NCBI RefSeq assembly: GCF_013340285.1
Contig: NZ_BLVO01000005.1
Span: forward strand, 152,941-216,940
Source of the DNA: Desulfovibrio subterraneus
Lineage (GTDB): Bacteria; Desulfobacterota; Desulfovibrionia; Desulfovibrionales; Desulfovibrionaceae
Length of the DNA stretch: 64,000 nucleotides
Reading direction: 5' to 3'
Shown here: positions 35,769-44,411 of the stretch, one piece after another
How positions within the stretch are numbered: position 1 is the first letter of the stretch
Layout of the letters: the number at the start of each line of letters is the position of its first letter
Position numbers and translations under genes: made by a program
The notes under the pieces: generated by a model
What the model was told of the DNA's origin: nothing
Databases searched by the model: none
Seen by the model: the letters and a program-made list of their open reading frames with translations, nothing else

Positions 35769-36896
35769 CTACCTCAGAGGCAGGGGCGAGAAGGCCAGCC
35801 CGCCGAACATGGCGTTCATTTCCGCAAAGACCGGCTTGCCCACGAGGAACGTGTAAATGCGGTCTGCCTGCACGGCGGGGTCTATGTCAGCAAAGGCATC
35901 GGGATAGAGAAGCGTACCTGTGTACCAGGCGTTGGCCAGAATGGAGCCGAAGTTCTGGGTGTACCAGTTGTAGGGCAGCACGCCGTACGCCGCGTCGCGT
36001 TTCACGGCGTGCAGGGTTGCATAGGCAGGGTCTGTCTGCAGTTCGTGCAGGCCGCTGGTTTCCTCACCCAGTTGCAGGGTGGCGAGATCGAGGAAAAGGT
36101 AGTCCGGATTCCACACCACGATCATTTCTTTTGAGATGTTCGCATTCTGCGTGGTCGTGGAAGCGACTTTGCCGGATTCGAGCGCAAGGTTGCGGGTTTT
36201 CACGAACATGAAGGGCGGATATGCCGGTTCGGTGGACTGAAAGCCGTGTGGGCCTTTGAAGGCCACCCCGCCGAGAAAGACGGATGGCGCATCCGCCGTG
36301 TTGATGCTCTCGCAGCGTTTCGCCAGTTGCGCAATCTGGTCTTCGAAAAAGGCAATGACTTCTTCTGCGCGCTGCTGTTTGCCGAGCACCTCGCCCATAA
36401 CGCGCAGCGAGGAATAGAGCGTCTGCCGTTTGTCCGTGAGGTTGCCGTAATCGAGAGGCACAACGGTGATGCCGGTTTTCTGCTGCAGCTCACCCGCATC
36501 GTATCCTGCCGCAGGGTTGGTTTTGAAGATGATCTGCGGTTGGGGTTGCAGCCCCAGAATAAGCTCGGAATTATCATGCCCGCGGAACTCTCCGAAAATG
36601 GGCATGGTCTTGAACTGGGGATTGGCCAGAGCATAGGGGCGCGCGTCAAAGCTGCGGCGTCTGGTTTCTATGTCGTCCACGGCCACAATGCGGTCCTGTG
36701 CCTGCAGATAGACCAGCAGCCGCAGGCAGCCGGAGCCGGAACAGATGACATGCTGCGCATTGGTTACGGTCACCGGATTGCCGAGCGCATCCGTTACTGG
36801 GGTCTTTGCCCCGCATACACTGGCGGCAAGCAGCAGGCTGAGGGTCATGAGAGTGGACAGCATGCTTTTCCGCAACAGGTTTTCACGCAGCGTCAT
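35769..36896 (-). CDS. ABC transporter periplasmic binding protein (FecB/TroA-like, class III)
   Basis: A 375-aa helical-backbone binding protein with a signal peptide (STLMTLSLLLAASVCGA), then VTDALGNPVTV typical of iron-chelate binders, and a long helical linker between two lobes. Tyr and Trp are plentiful (NWYTQNFGSILANAWYTG). It may be a lipoprotein: LAASVCG resembles a lipobox, but spacing is not ideal. It is the first gene of the four-gene operon that ends in FmdE. The ligand (iron chelate or another metal) is undetermined. Confidence 0.88.
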   Translation of the reverse strand: MTLRENLLRKSMLSTLMTLSLLLAASVCGAKTPVTDALGNPVTVTNAQHVICSGSGCLRLLVYLQAQDRIVAVDDIETRRRSFDARPYALANPQFKTMPIFGEFRGHDNSELILGLQPQPQIIFKTNPAAGYDAGELQQKTGITVVPLDYGNLTDKRQTLYSSLRVMGEVLGKQQRAEEVIAFFEDQIAQLAKRCESINTADAPSVFLGGVAFKGPHGFQSTEPAYPPFMFVKTRNLALESGKVASTTTQNANISKEMIVVWNPDYLFLDLATLQLGEETSGLHELQTDPAYATLHAVKRDAAYGVLPYNWYTQNFGSILANAWYTGTLLYPDAFADIDPAVQADRIYTFLVGKPVFAEMNAMFGGLAFSPLPLR

Positions 36897-36907
36897 ATCT
36901 ATCCTCT

Positions 36908-36933
36908 GTGCTAAAATTAATTTTTTAGTAACA
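36908..36933 (-). promoter_or_regulatory. AT-rich inverted repeat in front of the importer operon
   Basis: GTG-C-TAAAATTAATTTTTTA-GTAA-CAC is an imperfect palindrome (CTAAAA/TTTTAG arms, outer GTG/CAC) centred about 24 bp upstream of the binding-protein start. The position fits an operator for a metal-responsive repressor; which one cannot be told. Confidence 0.4.
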
Positions 36934-37064
36934 CGTTTTGATTATGGCATAGAAAACTGTGCGTCAAGCGTATCCGATTATTGTTGAGGTAGTATCCCCC
37001 TCCGGTGTTCGGGGAAAAGAGAAGGGCAGGGTGAATAGTTCCGCCAGATATGCACAGGGCATGA

Positions 37065-37092
37065 CAAAGGGCTGCATCGGCAGATGCAGCCC
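37065..37092 (-). terminator. Terminator of the CNNM/CorC gene
   Basis: 10-bp stem GGGCTGCATC / GATGCAGCCC, loop GGCA, followed on the minus strand by TTTGTC; 29 bp beyond the stop codon. Confidence 0.75.
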
Positions 37093-37120
37093 TTAAGGTT
37101 TTCAGGAGAGGCGGAAGAAA

Positions 37121-38437
37121 TTAGTTGTGTGTATCCGGCTGCCTGTGTGCAGGGTCGGGCAGACGGCTGGCCATGACCTTGTCTATTCGGTTGCCGTCAA
37201 GGTCTACCACCTCAAGCCGCCAACCCTGCCATTCCGTGCTGTCAGCCGTGCGTGGCACCCGGCCGAAGAGCCACATCATCATCCCGTTCAGCGTATGGAA
37301 GCGGCCCTTGCCTTCTTCCGGCACAGATTTGAGGCCAAGGCGGTCCTTGAGATCGGATACGGGAATCATGCCGTCCAGCAGCAGGGAGCCGTCTTCACGC
37401 TGCACGGCCCACACGTCTTCGGGGTCACGGGGTCTGAACTCGCCTGCCAGCGCTTCCAGCAGGTCCTGCAGGGTGATAAGGCCAAGAATATCGCCGTATT
37501 CATCCACGACAAAGACCATCTGCACGCCGGATTCGCGGAACTGTTCCAGCAGCTTCATGCCGGTGAGAGATTCCGGAACATAGACTGCGGGTTGCAGGTA
37601 TTCCGTGATGGTATCAGGGGGATCGCCTTTGAGCTGCTGCTTGAGCAGGCGCTTGGCCGTAATGACGCCGAGTACCTCATGCAGGTTTCCCCGGCATACG
37701 GGGTAACGGCTATGGTTGGAAGCGACAAGGAAGTCCAGGTGTGCTTCAAACGGCTGTTCGATGTCCAGAAAGACAATCTCGTTTCGGGGGGTCATCAGCG
37801 AGGCAATATGACGATCGTCGAGCCGGAACACGTTTTTGAGCATTTCGTGTTCCTGCTTTTCAATGATGCCCGATTCAGAGCCTTCCACCAGTATGGCGTG
37901 GATATCTTCTTCGGTTATGTCGCCGCTGTCGTGATTCCGTTTGCCCAGCAGCTTGAGAAGGCCGTCGGTGGAAACGGAAAGCAGGCACACAAAAGGCCGT
38001 GAAAGGAGCGCGAGCAGGGCAATGGGCCGTGCCATGAGCCGGGCAATGCGTTCGGCATTGGACTGGGCAAAGCGTTTGGGAACCAGTTCGCCGATTACGA
38101 TGGAAAAATAGGTAATGCCCGCCACAACAGTGGTGGTGGCCACGATGGAGCTGGTTTTCTGTGCCATGCCCAGGTTGCGGAGTTGCTCTGCAAGAGGACC
38201 GGCAAGCGCAGCCTCGCCGACAATGCCGTTGAGAATGCCAATGGCGGTAATGCCGATCTGCACCGTGGAGAGAAACTGGGTGGGCTCTTCGCCGAGCCGG
38301 ATAGCGGTGGCGGCGGAACTGTCGCCGTTGTCAGCCAGTTTTTGCAGGCGGCTTCTGCGGGCGGTGACAAGCGCTATTTCTGACATGGCGAAAACGCCAT
38401 TGAGAAGTATCAGGGCAAAGAGCAGGGCGATGTCCAA
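37121..38437 (-). CDS. CNNM/HlyC/CorC family membrane protein with CBS pair
   Basis: A 438-aa protein with, in order, a DUF21/CNNM membrane domain of about four helices (IALLFALILLNGVFAMSEIALV at the start), two CBS domains (MTPRNEIVFLDIEQP; EYGDILGLITLQDLLEALAG) and a C-terminal CorC_HlyC domain. The family is linked to Mg2+/Co2+ efflux and divalent-cation tolerance. I choose a TTG start at 38437 because AAAGGAG lies 7 bases upstream and the first helix begins right there; the frame extends 45 bp further to another TTG without a good site. Confidence 0.9.
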   Translation of the reverse strand: MDIALLFALILLNGVFAMSEIALVTARRSRLQKLADNGDSSAATAIRLGEEPTQFLSTVQIGITAIGILNGIVGEAALAGPLAEQLRNLGMAQKTSSIVATTTVVAGITYFSIVIGELVPKRFAQSNAERIARLMARPIALLALLSRPFVCLLSVSTDGLLKLLGKRNHDSGDITEEDIHAILVEGSESGIIEKQEHEMLKNVFRLDDRHIASLMTPRNEIVFLDIEQPFEAHLDFLVASNHSRYPVCRGNLHEVLGVITAKRLLKQQLKGDPPDTITEYLQPAVYVPESLTGMKLLEQFRESGVQMVFVVDEYGDILGLITLQDLLEALAGEFRPRDPEDVWAVQREDGSLLLDGMIPVSDLKDRLGLKSVPEEGKGRFHTLNGMMMWLFGRVPRTADSTEWQGWRLEVVDLDGNRIDKVMASRLPDPAHRQPDTHN

Positions 38438-38492
38438 AAAAGAACTCCTTTGAACGGTAGTGAGTTGGGGAGGGCGGTTCAACCTGTCATCA

Positions 38493-38681
38493 GTCCTACC
38501 CGTCCTACCCGTCCGGCCCGTCCGGTATGTCGGGCCTGTCCAGTATGTCGGGCCTGTCCAGTATGTCGGGCCTGACTGCCAAATCCGTCAGGTCTGCGAA
38601 ATCTGCCATGTCTGGCAGGAGCTTCAGGTCTGGCAAGTGCTTCAGGTCTGGCAACCCAGGTAAGTCTGGCAGATCCGGATC
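38493..38681. repeat. 9-bp tandem array (21 units)
   Basis: Twenty-one consecutive 9-mers, without a single phase slip: GTCCTACCC (x2), GTCCGGCCC, GTCCGGTAT, then GTCGGGCCT alternating with GTCCAGTAT, later GTCTGGCAG, GAGCTTCAG, GTCTGGCAA, GTGCTTCAG, GTCTGGCAA and so on. GTC at the unit start is the most constant part. The alternation of two unit types implies 18-bp higher-order duplications. Confidence 0.85.
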
Positions 38682-38870
38682 GGGGCTGAAACCCGGAAGA
38701 ACATCACTATACATAAGAAAGCTGGAACGAAAGACAAGGGAGCGGGCTGCCTGTTCATCTGTTTAGCCGAAAGATTGTTTGTTACGGGAAGGACCACGCG
38801 CCACAAGGGGCGATCGGGTATCACGATTCGCGCCATACCCGTTACACGAAGGGTGCGCCCAATGCGAAAC

Positions 38871-38896
38871 AGCCCTGACGGTGTACCGTCAGGGCT
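38871..38896 (-). terminator. Terminator of DJ-1/PfpI gene
   Basis: 11-bp stem AGCCCTGACGG / CCGTCAGGGCT with a TGTA loop, followed on the minus strand by GTTTCG; 22 bp beyond the stop. Confidence 0.7.
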
Positions 38897-38918
38897 TGCA
38901 GGTTCTTGATAAGGCTTT

Positions 38919-39776
38919 TTACGACGCTGCTGGGAGTGTTACCCCCAGCCGTGCGGCGTGTTCCTTCAGCAGTTGTGCTGCATCGGGGGCAACCTGCTTG
39001 AGATAGCCACCATATTGTTCCTGCACTGTTTTGACGAGTTCGGGTTCCGCCACCCTGGGAGAGCCGCAGTTGAACGGCGGGTGCGGATCATATTCAAGCA
39101 CAAGCTGCTTAGCCATGGCCGTTTGGGTGTCGCACAGCAGTGAGAGCAGGGTGAGGCCAAAGTCTATACCCGAGGTGACGCCTGCTCCTGTCACGCGGTT
39201 GCGGTCGTGCACAACTCGCTCTGCAACCGGCACCGCGCCGAAATAGGCGAGCTGCGGGGCAAGGCTCCAGTGTGATGTGGCCCTGTAGCCTTTGAGCAGA
39301 CCCGCCGCACCGAGGATGAATGAGCCTGTGCACACGCTGGTTACCCACTGCGCCTGCGCGCCCGTTGCGGCAACCCATTCGATCATGTCGTGCTTTGCGA
39401 TCTGCACATACGGGTTGCTTGTGCCGGGTACGCAGAGAATATCCGTGCTCGAAATGTCAGCGTAGGTTGCCGTGGGAACAAGGCCCAGCCGCCTGTCTGA
39501 CCGGTTCTCGGCAAACACGGGATTACGGTCTGCCGCCACAAAGTCCACGGAGAATTCGGCACCGGCAAGCACCTCCACTGGACCGATGAGGTCCAGCGCG
39601 GTCATGCCCTCATAGAGCAGAAAGGCGATGTGCGGCTTGCCCGGTATCCGTCCTGCCTGCTGTGAAGCGGACGGCTGCTCTCCGGAACCGGTCTGCGTGG
39701 AAAAGGCGCGGGTGGCAGGGGCAGCAAGGGCGGCCATGGCACCAAGGCAGGCTATGGAAAAGGTACGACGGTTCAT
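38919..39776 (-). CDS. Exported DJ-1/PfpI-superfamily protein (isonitrile-hydratase-like)
   Basis: A 285-aa protein; start ATG 39776 with AAGGAG upstream. The N-terminus MNRRTFSIACLGAMAALAAP looks like a Tat signal. Then a DJ-1/PfpI fold: HIAFLLYEGMTALDLIGPVEVL, a nucleophile elbow with Cys (VTSVCTGSFILGAAGLL), RATSHWSLAPQLAYFG and RVVHDRNRVTGAGVTSGIDFGL. This arrangement is typical of isonitrile hydratase-like members and of the N-terminal half of GlxA regulators. It is divergent from a GlxA-type regulator, which probably controls it. Confidence 0.85.
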   Translation of the reverse strand: MNRRTFSIACLGAMAALAAPATRAFSTQTGSGEQPSASQQAGRIPGKPHIAFLLYEGMTALDLIGPVEVLAGAEFSVDFVAADRNPVFAENRSDRRLGLVPTATYADISSTDILCVPGTSNPYVQIAKHDMIEWVAATGAQAQWVTSVCTGSFILGAAGLLKGYRATSHWSLAPQLAYFGAVPVAERVVHDRNRVTGAGVTSGIDFGLTLLSLLCDTQTAMAKQLVLEYDPHPPFNCGSPRVAEPELVKTVQEQYGGYLKQVAPDAAQLLKEHAARLGVTLPAAS

Positions 39777-39977
39777 GTTGTCTCCTTGATGGGGTTGCGG
39801 TTGCAGCAGACGGTAAGCACAGGGTGACCGGATGAATGGCAACGGTTGTTGCCGATGGCAGAAAGCTGTCGGCTGCGATTGGAGCAAGATACGCCCATGC
39901 GGGTGACCATGAAATCAGGGAGAAGGACATTAACCGAAAGAAATTCGCCAATACCAAAGGAAACGCGAGGTTGGTGA

Positions 39978-41039
39978 TTGCCGGAATATCCTGCCGGTAT
40001 TAGAAATGACGCCATGAATAAGCATTCTGCTAACGACGGCATACATCCCGCCTATCCTGCCGACGGCTCCGGCGTGGCGAAATCCCGTAATGCGCACAAG
40101 GTTGCCATTCTGGCGGTTCCTGATTTTGTTCCCTTCGACATCAGCATCCCGTATCAGGTGTTCCCGCTGGTACGGCTGGCAGACGGCCTTGCACCGTATG
40201 AAACGTGTTTCTGCGGACCGGAGGATGCAGCCGGCAGCCGAGAGTTCTCCATTCGCGCCGTGCATTCTTATGAGCATGCCCTGTTGTGCGACACGATTAT
40301 GGTGCCGGGAGTGTATGACCCATTCGGTGTGGACGATGAAGCGTTGTTCCGCATGCTGCGCATGGCCGCGGCCAAGGGCATAAGAATCGCTTCCATATGC
40401 ACTGGGGCCTGCCTGCTTGCGGCATCCGGCGTGCTGGACGGGCTTTCGGCCACGAGTCATTGGGAAATTACGCAGGCATTGGCGCAGCGGTATCCGGCCG
40501 TGCAGGTGGTGCCGGATGTACTTTTCGTGGACAACGGGCAGGTGCTCACCTCGGCCGGGCTGGCTTCAGGGTTGGACCTGTGCCTGCATATCATCAGAAA
40601 GGATTATGGCGTCTCTGCCGCTGAGCGGATTGCCGACTTCTTTGTCATGCCGCTGGAGCGCGAAGCAGGGCACTGTCAGGTTATCCGCCGGTATCCCGCG
40701 CATGAAAAGGACCGTCTCGCCGAGCTGCAACTCTGGATTCTGGAAAATCTGCATAAAGAGTTGTCGCTGGAAGGGCTGGCCGGACAGGTGTGCATGAGCA
40801 CGCGCACCCTGCACCGCCGGTTCAGGGAGCAGGCAGGCGATGCCCCCATGGTGTGGGTTGCTAAAGCGCGTATCCGCAGGGCGCAGGCTCTGCTTGAATC
40901 GGGCAGTATGTCTGTGGAACAGATAGCGGCTGTAACAGGTTTTGGTTCAGCCACGGCGCTGCGCGATGGCTTCCGGCGGCACGTGGGCAGCAGTCCCTCT
41001 GCGTGGCGCAGAGCGTTTGCGCAGCGCGAAGCTTCATGA
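39978..41039 (+). CDS. GlxA family transcriptional regulator (DJ-1-like + AraC HTH)
   Basis: A 353-aa protein (ATG 40014, 12 codons in, is an alternative start). The N-terminal ~200 residues are a DJ-1/PfpI-like sensing domain (VAILAVPDFVPFDISIPYQVF, ASICTGACLLAASGVLDG with the Cys elbow retained, DNGQVLTSAGLASGLDLCL). The C-terminal ~100 are an AraC DNA-binding domain (CMSTRTLHRRFREQAGDAP, VTGFGSATALRDGFRRHVG). It is divergent from the exported DJ-1-type gene, about 200 bp apart. Confidence 0.92.
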   Translation: MPEYPAGIRNDAMNKHSANDGIHPAYPADGSGVAKSRNAHKVAILAVPDFVPFDISIPYQVFPLVRLADGLAPYETCFCGPEDAAGSREFSIRAVHSYEHALLCDTIMVPGVYDPFGVDDEALFRMLRMAAAKGIRIASICTGACLLAASGVLDGLSATSHWEITQALAQRYPAVQVVPDVLFVDNGQVLTSAGLASGLDLCLHIIRKDYGVSAAERIADFFVMPLEREAGHCQVIRRYPAHEKDRLAELQLWILENLHKELSLEGLAGQVCMSTRTLHRRFREQAGDAPMVWVAKARIRRAQALLESGSMSVEQIAAVTGFGSATALRDGFRRHVGSSPSAWRRAFAQREAS

Positions 41040-41082
41040 TGACACTATGCTGCTCCCGTGTCGTATGAGCCCTGAAGAGAAA

Positions 41083-41131
41083 AAAGCCCTGACGCGTATT
41101 GCATCTGGGCTTTGTATTTCTGTGCCGGAGC
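41083..41131. repeat. tRNA-Asp downstream repeat, copy a (decayed attachment scar)
   Basis: AAAGCCCTGACGCGTATTGC...GGGCTTTGTATTTCTGTGCCGGAGC is a diverged copy of the sequence that follows the intact tRNA-Asp at 44164 (terminator hairpin plus the last bases of the tRNA, TGGCGGAGC). No tRNA body remains. Confidence 0.6.
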
Positions 41132-41229
41132 CCTGACGAACGGGATGGTTTTGCGTTCGCAGTACTGGGGAATGCGCTGTAAATCGGCCGGAAAGGTAAT
41201 CAAGATAAGGATTCTGTCTGACCGAGTGT

Positions 41230-41766
41230 CTATTTTGTGAGTGTGTAGATCAGGTGCAGCATCGGTTTGGATTTAACCATTTTACTAAATGAGCCGGTTA
41301 TCTTTGCTCCAAGCGATTCAGCGACCTTTCGTGATGCAATGTTCTCGGGGCGTATTTCAAATACAACGCAGTCCAGATGCAGGCTGTTAAAAGCATGGTT
41401 GAGCAGTACTTGTGCGCTCTCGAAAGCATACCCCTTATGCCAGTGCTTCTTTTTGAATATATAGCCTATTTCATGATATTCCGAGCCATTAATGGTCGTT
41501 GGCAACAGTGCAGCCTGCCCCAGAACTTCATGGGTGGTTTTGTCGGAAACTAAGAAATAACCAAGGTTTTTGGTGGTATATAAATGAATACACTTATTCA
41601 TCCATTCCATGACATCGTCATCGCTGAAAGAGTATTCCCATGCGTACATAACGTCAGGGTCTTGAAGTATGGATGCTAACTCGCCAAAATCCATGAGAGC
41701 CATTCTTCTGAGAACCAGCCTGTCAGTTTGCAGGAAGATATCGTCTGTATTGTGGTTGGTCGGCAT
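41230..41766 (-). CDS. GNAT family N-acetyltransferase (RimJ/RimL type)
   Basis: A 178-aa protein from ATG 41766 (upstream extension lacks homology). The RimJ/RimL-like fold begins LQTDRLVLRRMALMDFGEL; the acetyl-CoA region is YIFKKKHWHKGYAFESAQVL, and FEIRPENIASRKVAESLGAKITG is the usual C-terminal block. Base composition is more AT-rich than the backbone and it lies between two copies of the tRNA-Asp scar, so it was probably acquired. Confidence 0.85.
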   Translation of the reverse strand: MPTNHNTDDIFLQTDRLVLRRMALMDFGELASILQDPDVMYAWEYSFSDDDVMEWMNKCIHLYTTKNLGYFLVSDKTTHEVLGQAALLPTTINGSEYHEIGYIFKKKHWHKGYAFESAQVLLNHAFNSLHLDCVVFEIRPENIASRKVAESLGAKITGSFSKMVKSKPMLHLIYTLTK

Positions 41767-42011
41767 TGTTTGATTCTGGTGTGAATGGTTTTGAGGGGGC
41801 AGTGTTCCTGATCGGGGATAGTCGTGCGCAGGTGTGCTTTCTGCTGCTGATCCCGTCGCTGTGCCGCAGGCTGCCCTGTCAGGACGAAGAGCAAGATATA
41901 TAGAAATCATGGCTGGAGCGAAAGCCTCTGTCCGCGCAGCAGGCATTGCGGCGGGCCGTTGTGTTTCAATGTTTTCGAAGGATACCTTGACGGTTTATGG
42001 TTCGGAAATAC

Positions 42012-42062
42012 GAAGCCCTGACGCATGCTGCATCAGGGCTTCGTATTTCCGTGGCGGAGCGG
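42012..42062. repeat. tRNA-Asp downstream repeat, copy b
   Basis: GAAGCCCTGACGCATGCTGC...GGCTTCGTATTTCCGTGGCGGAGC nearly matches 44126-44174. The hairpin part is the tRNA terminator; the end is the tRNA 3' terminus. Confidence 0.75.
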
Positions 42063-42128
42063 TACCTGACAGGCGGAACTCGAACCTGCGTCGACAGTGG
42101 GACAGGTAGCGACCGGCTTTAACTCACC
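42053..42128 (-). pseudogene. Decayed tRNA-Asp
   Basis: Compared with the intact copies, TGGCGGAGCGG, ACTCGAACCTGCG and a diverged ACCGGCTTTAACTCACC remain in order, with inserted and scrambled bases between. The acceptor and anticodon stems can no longer form. Confidence 0.6.
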
Positions 42129-42227
42129 AGAACTATTGCAGTGTGGATTTGTATTCTTTTGAATGCAATTTACCAACCGTTAATATAAGATGATAATTTA
42201 TTTATCTTTAAACATTAACATGTTTTG

Positions 42228-42989
42228 TTAATTTGACTTTATTTGTAGTGCAGATTGTAGTGCATTTGATGGACGCCGAACAAATTGATCTTTACCAGCT
42301 TTTTTTTCGACGTAGGTTCTGAAAGTTCCGCTTTCAATCATAAAAAAAGCCTTTTCCTTAGCTTCCTCAAAAGAACTAAAATTGGTCTCACCGGCTACAA
42401 AATTAATTCTAAGGAAATACCCGATCGTTGTCTCAATTATTACAACTTTATGTTTTTTGTGATCTATCGAGTGTGAGCAAATGTAATTTTTGCTATGTAA
42501 TTCTCTATCATTGTAACTGAACCATTTTGAAGAGTTAAGAAATGTTTTCAACCTTCTGTTGTATCGGTTTTGTGATTCTATATGGTTTGAAGCAAGAGTC
42601 GTGTCCGTTAAATTGTCACAACAATATGTTCCAACAATGATTCCCTGCCAATGTTCATGCTCTATAAAGTAGGCATGGCGAAGACTCGAACCACAAAGTT
42701 CACAGGTTCCGACTAGATCGCCAAGGTCCTCATGGTAAGCTAATACCCAATTTGTTTTGGGCATTATAATGCAATGTGTTTCCGCGTGACAACCTTTGCA
42801 CAAGGTCGCACAATCATCATAATCATACTGCCATAGCTGGCGACCTCGAATATATTTTTTGTGATGAACCTGTAGAACCACTCCATCTTCTCGGCCTCTA
42901 CCACACTTGGTACATCTAAAATTATCAATTTCTAAAATTTTTGTTCTAAAATTCTCCCATTCTTTTTTTTTGCAAATTGACGGCTTCAT
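42228..42989 (-). CDS. HNH endonuclease domain protein
   Basis: 253 aa from ATG 42989 (AGGAGCGTGAA upstream). The N-terminal ~90 residues form an HNH fold with a zinc site: CTKCGRGREDGVVLQVHHKKY, then ATLCKGCHAETH. A second CxxC (TCELCGSSLRHAYFIEHEHW) follows. The C-terminal half has no recognised domain. Strongly AT-rich and flanked by tRNA-Asp scars, so it is cargo of an integrated element; it could be a restriction-like defence nuclease, which is speculative. Confidence 0.8.
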   Translation of the reverse strand: MKPSICKKKEWENFRTKILEIDNFRCTKCGRGREDGVVLQVHHKKYIRGRQLWQYDYDDCATLCKGCHAETHCIIMPKTNWVLAYHEDLGDLVGTCELCGSSLRHAYFIEHEHWQGIIVGTYCCDNLTDTTLASNHIESQNRYNRRLKTFLNSSKWFSYNDRELHSKNYICSHSIDHKKHKVVIIETTIGYFLRINFVAGETNFSSFEEAKEKAFFMIESGTFRTYVEKKAGKDQFVRRPSNALQSALQIKSN

Positions 42990-43274
42990 TTCACGCTCCT
43001 GTTTCACGCGGAGAGACTAGTTGCGTTAGATATGATTTATAATTGATAATAAAATTCAACACAGGGGAGCTCATCCCATATTCTAAGCTAGCAGCAATAT
43101 CAATTAATAAACAAGATTTAACATATTTAAAGTTCTTATTTTATATTCCCTTTCTGCTCGCAGTTTGACTCAAGTTTTTGGATTTAACAAAGCGTTACAG
43201 GCTGCCAGTCGCAACGAAAAAGACTTTGGTATTTCGATCTAAGTATATGATTTCTGGTGCTTTCAATAGTCATC

Positions 43275-43505
43275 TTAGTGTCTTTGCTGGCGTAAAATGT
43301 CAAGAAATGTATCTCTACTGCTACGGCTGTGAAGAGGGAGGTCTTCATTAGCACCTTTTACGATTAGTGCCGCGCCATTCCAGTTGGCATCCCATCGCCC
43401 CTCTCCACTGCTACTTGTCACAGTTTCAAAAAGATTAAGAATGTCTTCGGTGTTATCAAGATCGAGATTCTCATCGATCCAAGTCTTAAAGTGTACGGGC
43501 TGCAT
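43275..43505 (-). CDS. Small hypothetical protein in AT-rich island
   Basis: A 76-aa acidic protein with a good ribosome site (GGAGGAAAT directly before the ATG). FKTWIDENLDLDNTEDILNLF and LIVKGANEDLPLHSRSSRDTFLDIL suggest a compact helical fold; no family recognised. It is 29 bp downstream of the 42-aa ORF, so the two probably form an operon, for instance a toxin-antitoxin or immunity pair, which is speculative. Confidence 0.55.
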   Translation of the reverse strand: MQPVHFKTWIDENLDLDNTEDILNLFETVTSSSGEGRWDANWNGAALIVKGANEDLPLHSRSSRDTFLDILRQQRH

Positions 43506-43534
43506 ATTTCCTCCTTATGATTTAAGACCATGTA

Positions 43535-43663
43535 TTATTTGAAATGTCGATACTCCTTTTCAAATTTTTCCGCAACCAAATCAAAATCTATTCGAGTTGT
43601 TGAATCTCCGTCACCATAAAGAGCACATTGTTTGATGGTGGTTTTATATGCTTTGAGTGACAT
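43535..43663 (-). CDS. 42-aa small protein upstream of the 76-aa gene
   Basis: Minus-strand ORF from ATG 43663 (TGGGAGG about 4 bases upstream) to TAA 43535: MSLKAYKTTIKQCALYGDGD... ending KEYRHFK. Amphipathic, charged, no signal peptide, no family recognised. The ribosome site and tight spacing to the next ORF support it. Confidence 0.45.
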   Translation of the reverse strand: MSLKAYKTTIKQCALYGDGDSTTRIDFDLVAEKFEKEYRHFK

Positions 43664-44060
43664 ATGAACCTCCCAACTAATGCCAACAGCCTTTTGAGCC
43701 AGAGCGAGAATAGTCGCGCCTCCGTCGCCGTCGCTGCCCTCTCTTTCCCAATGTCAATGAACAAGCAGGGTTCGGCAAAGGATAAATTAACATTCTATTT
43801 TGTCAGCGACGCGTGGTGAACTTATCAACATCAATGATAAAATGTAGCCTTTGCAGGCAAGCGTTTTTGGCTTGGCACCAAGAAAGGCAAGGTTTATCCA
43901 TGGAATATGAATGGCTCCCCATGGCTGACGAGCTTTTCACTTTCCTGCTAGGCCATAGCTATACGGCGGTCAAGGGGGGGGGGGGGGCTAGCAGGCGACC
44001 AAGCCGGTTGATGTTGAACGAAGGAAAAAGGCTTTAAGCTAACTCCCTAAGATCCTATTA
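43664..44060. other. Gene-poor AT-rich stretch with a G14 homopolymer
   Basis: About 400 bp. A 74-codon plus-strand ORF (43813-44037) spans it but has no ribosome site or family and contains the G14 run (43974-43987). It may be the remnant of a longer gene (CSLCRQAFLAWHQERQGL) broken by or varying with the G tract. Confidence 0.4.
43974..43987. repeat. Poly-G tract (14 G)
   Basis: An uninterrupted run of 14 guanines, in a region otherwise AT-rich. Tracts of this length slip readily during replication. Confidence 0.9.
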
Positions 44061-44100
44061 ATGGCGGACGGACCGGATTTGACCCCGCGGTGACAGTGGG
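44061..44100 (-). pseudogene. Decayed 3' part of tRNA-Asp
   Basis: TGGCGGACGGACCGGATTTGACCCCGCGG (in parts) aligns with the 3' half of the intact tRNA-Asp (TGGCGGAGCGGACGGG, ACTCGAACCCGCGG) and then breaks down. It lies just before repeat copy c. Confidence 0.55.
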
Positions 44101-44125
44101 ATGGAGCGGAGGCCGTGAATAGAAA

Positions 44126-44240
<115 letters not shown>

Positions 44241-44284
44241 ACGTGGGGAGATCGATTGCTCGATCATAATTCTGCCTAAAAAAA

Positions 44285-44310
44285 CGGATGCGTTCTTTCG
44301 AACGCATCCG
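44285..44310 (-). terminator. Terminator of tRNA-Asp/tRNA-Val unit
   Basis: CGGATGCGTT / AACGCATCCG stem, followed on the minus strand by a run of Ts (complement of 44278-44284). Confidence 0.85.
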
Positions 44311-44320
44311 ATGTACTCAA

Positions 44321-44397
<77 letters not shown>

Positions 44398-44411
44398 GTA
44401 GCATTGTAAAG

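Larger units (their letters stand above)
38438..38918. other. Intergenic region with the longest 9-bp array
   Basis: 480 bp between minus-strand genes. It holds the 21-unit 9-bp array (38493-38681) and the terminator of the DJ-1-type gene (38871-38896). Short ORFs across the array in all frames are low-complexity by-products of the repeat. Confidence 0.6.
41767..42227. other. Intergenic region with tRNA-Asp scar b and decayed tRNA
   Basis: 460 bp. It contains repeat copy b (42012-42062) running into a decayed tRNA-Asp (42053-42128), then AT-rich sequence up to the HNH gene. No other gene seen. Confidence 0.5.

Noticed and set aside
38505..38766. Short ORFs with PDL/PDI or MSGLSS repeats across the 38.5-kb array
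   Set aside because: They appear in several frames on both strands because the unit length is 9; none has a ribosome site or homology.
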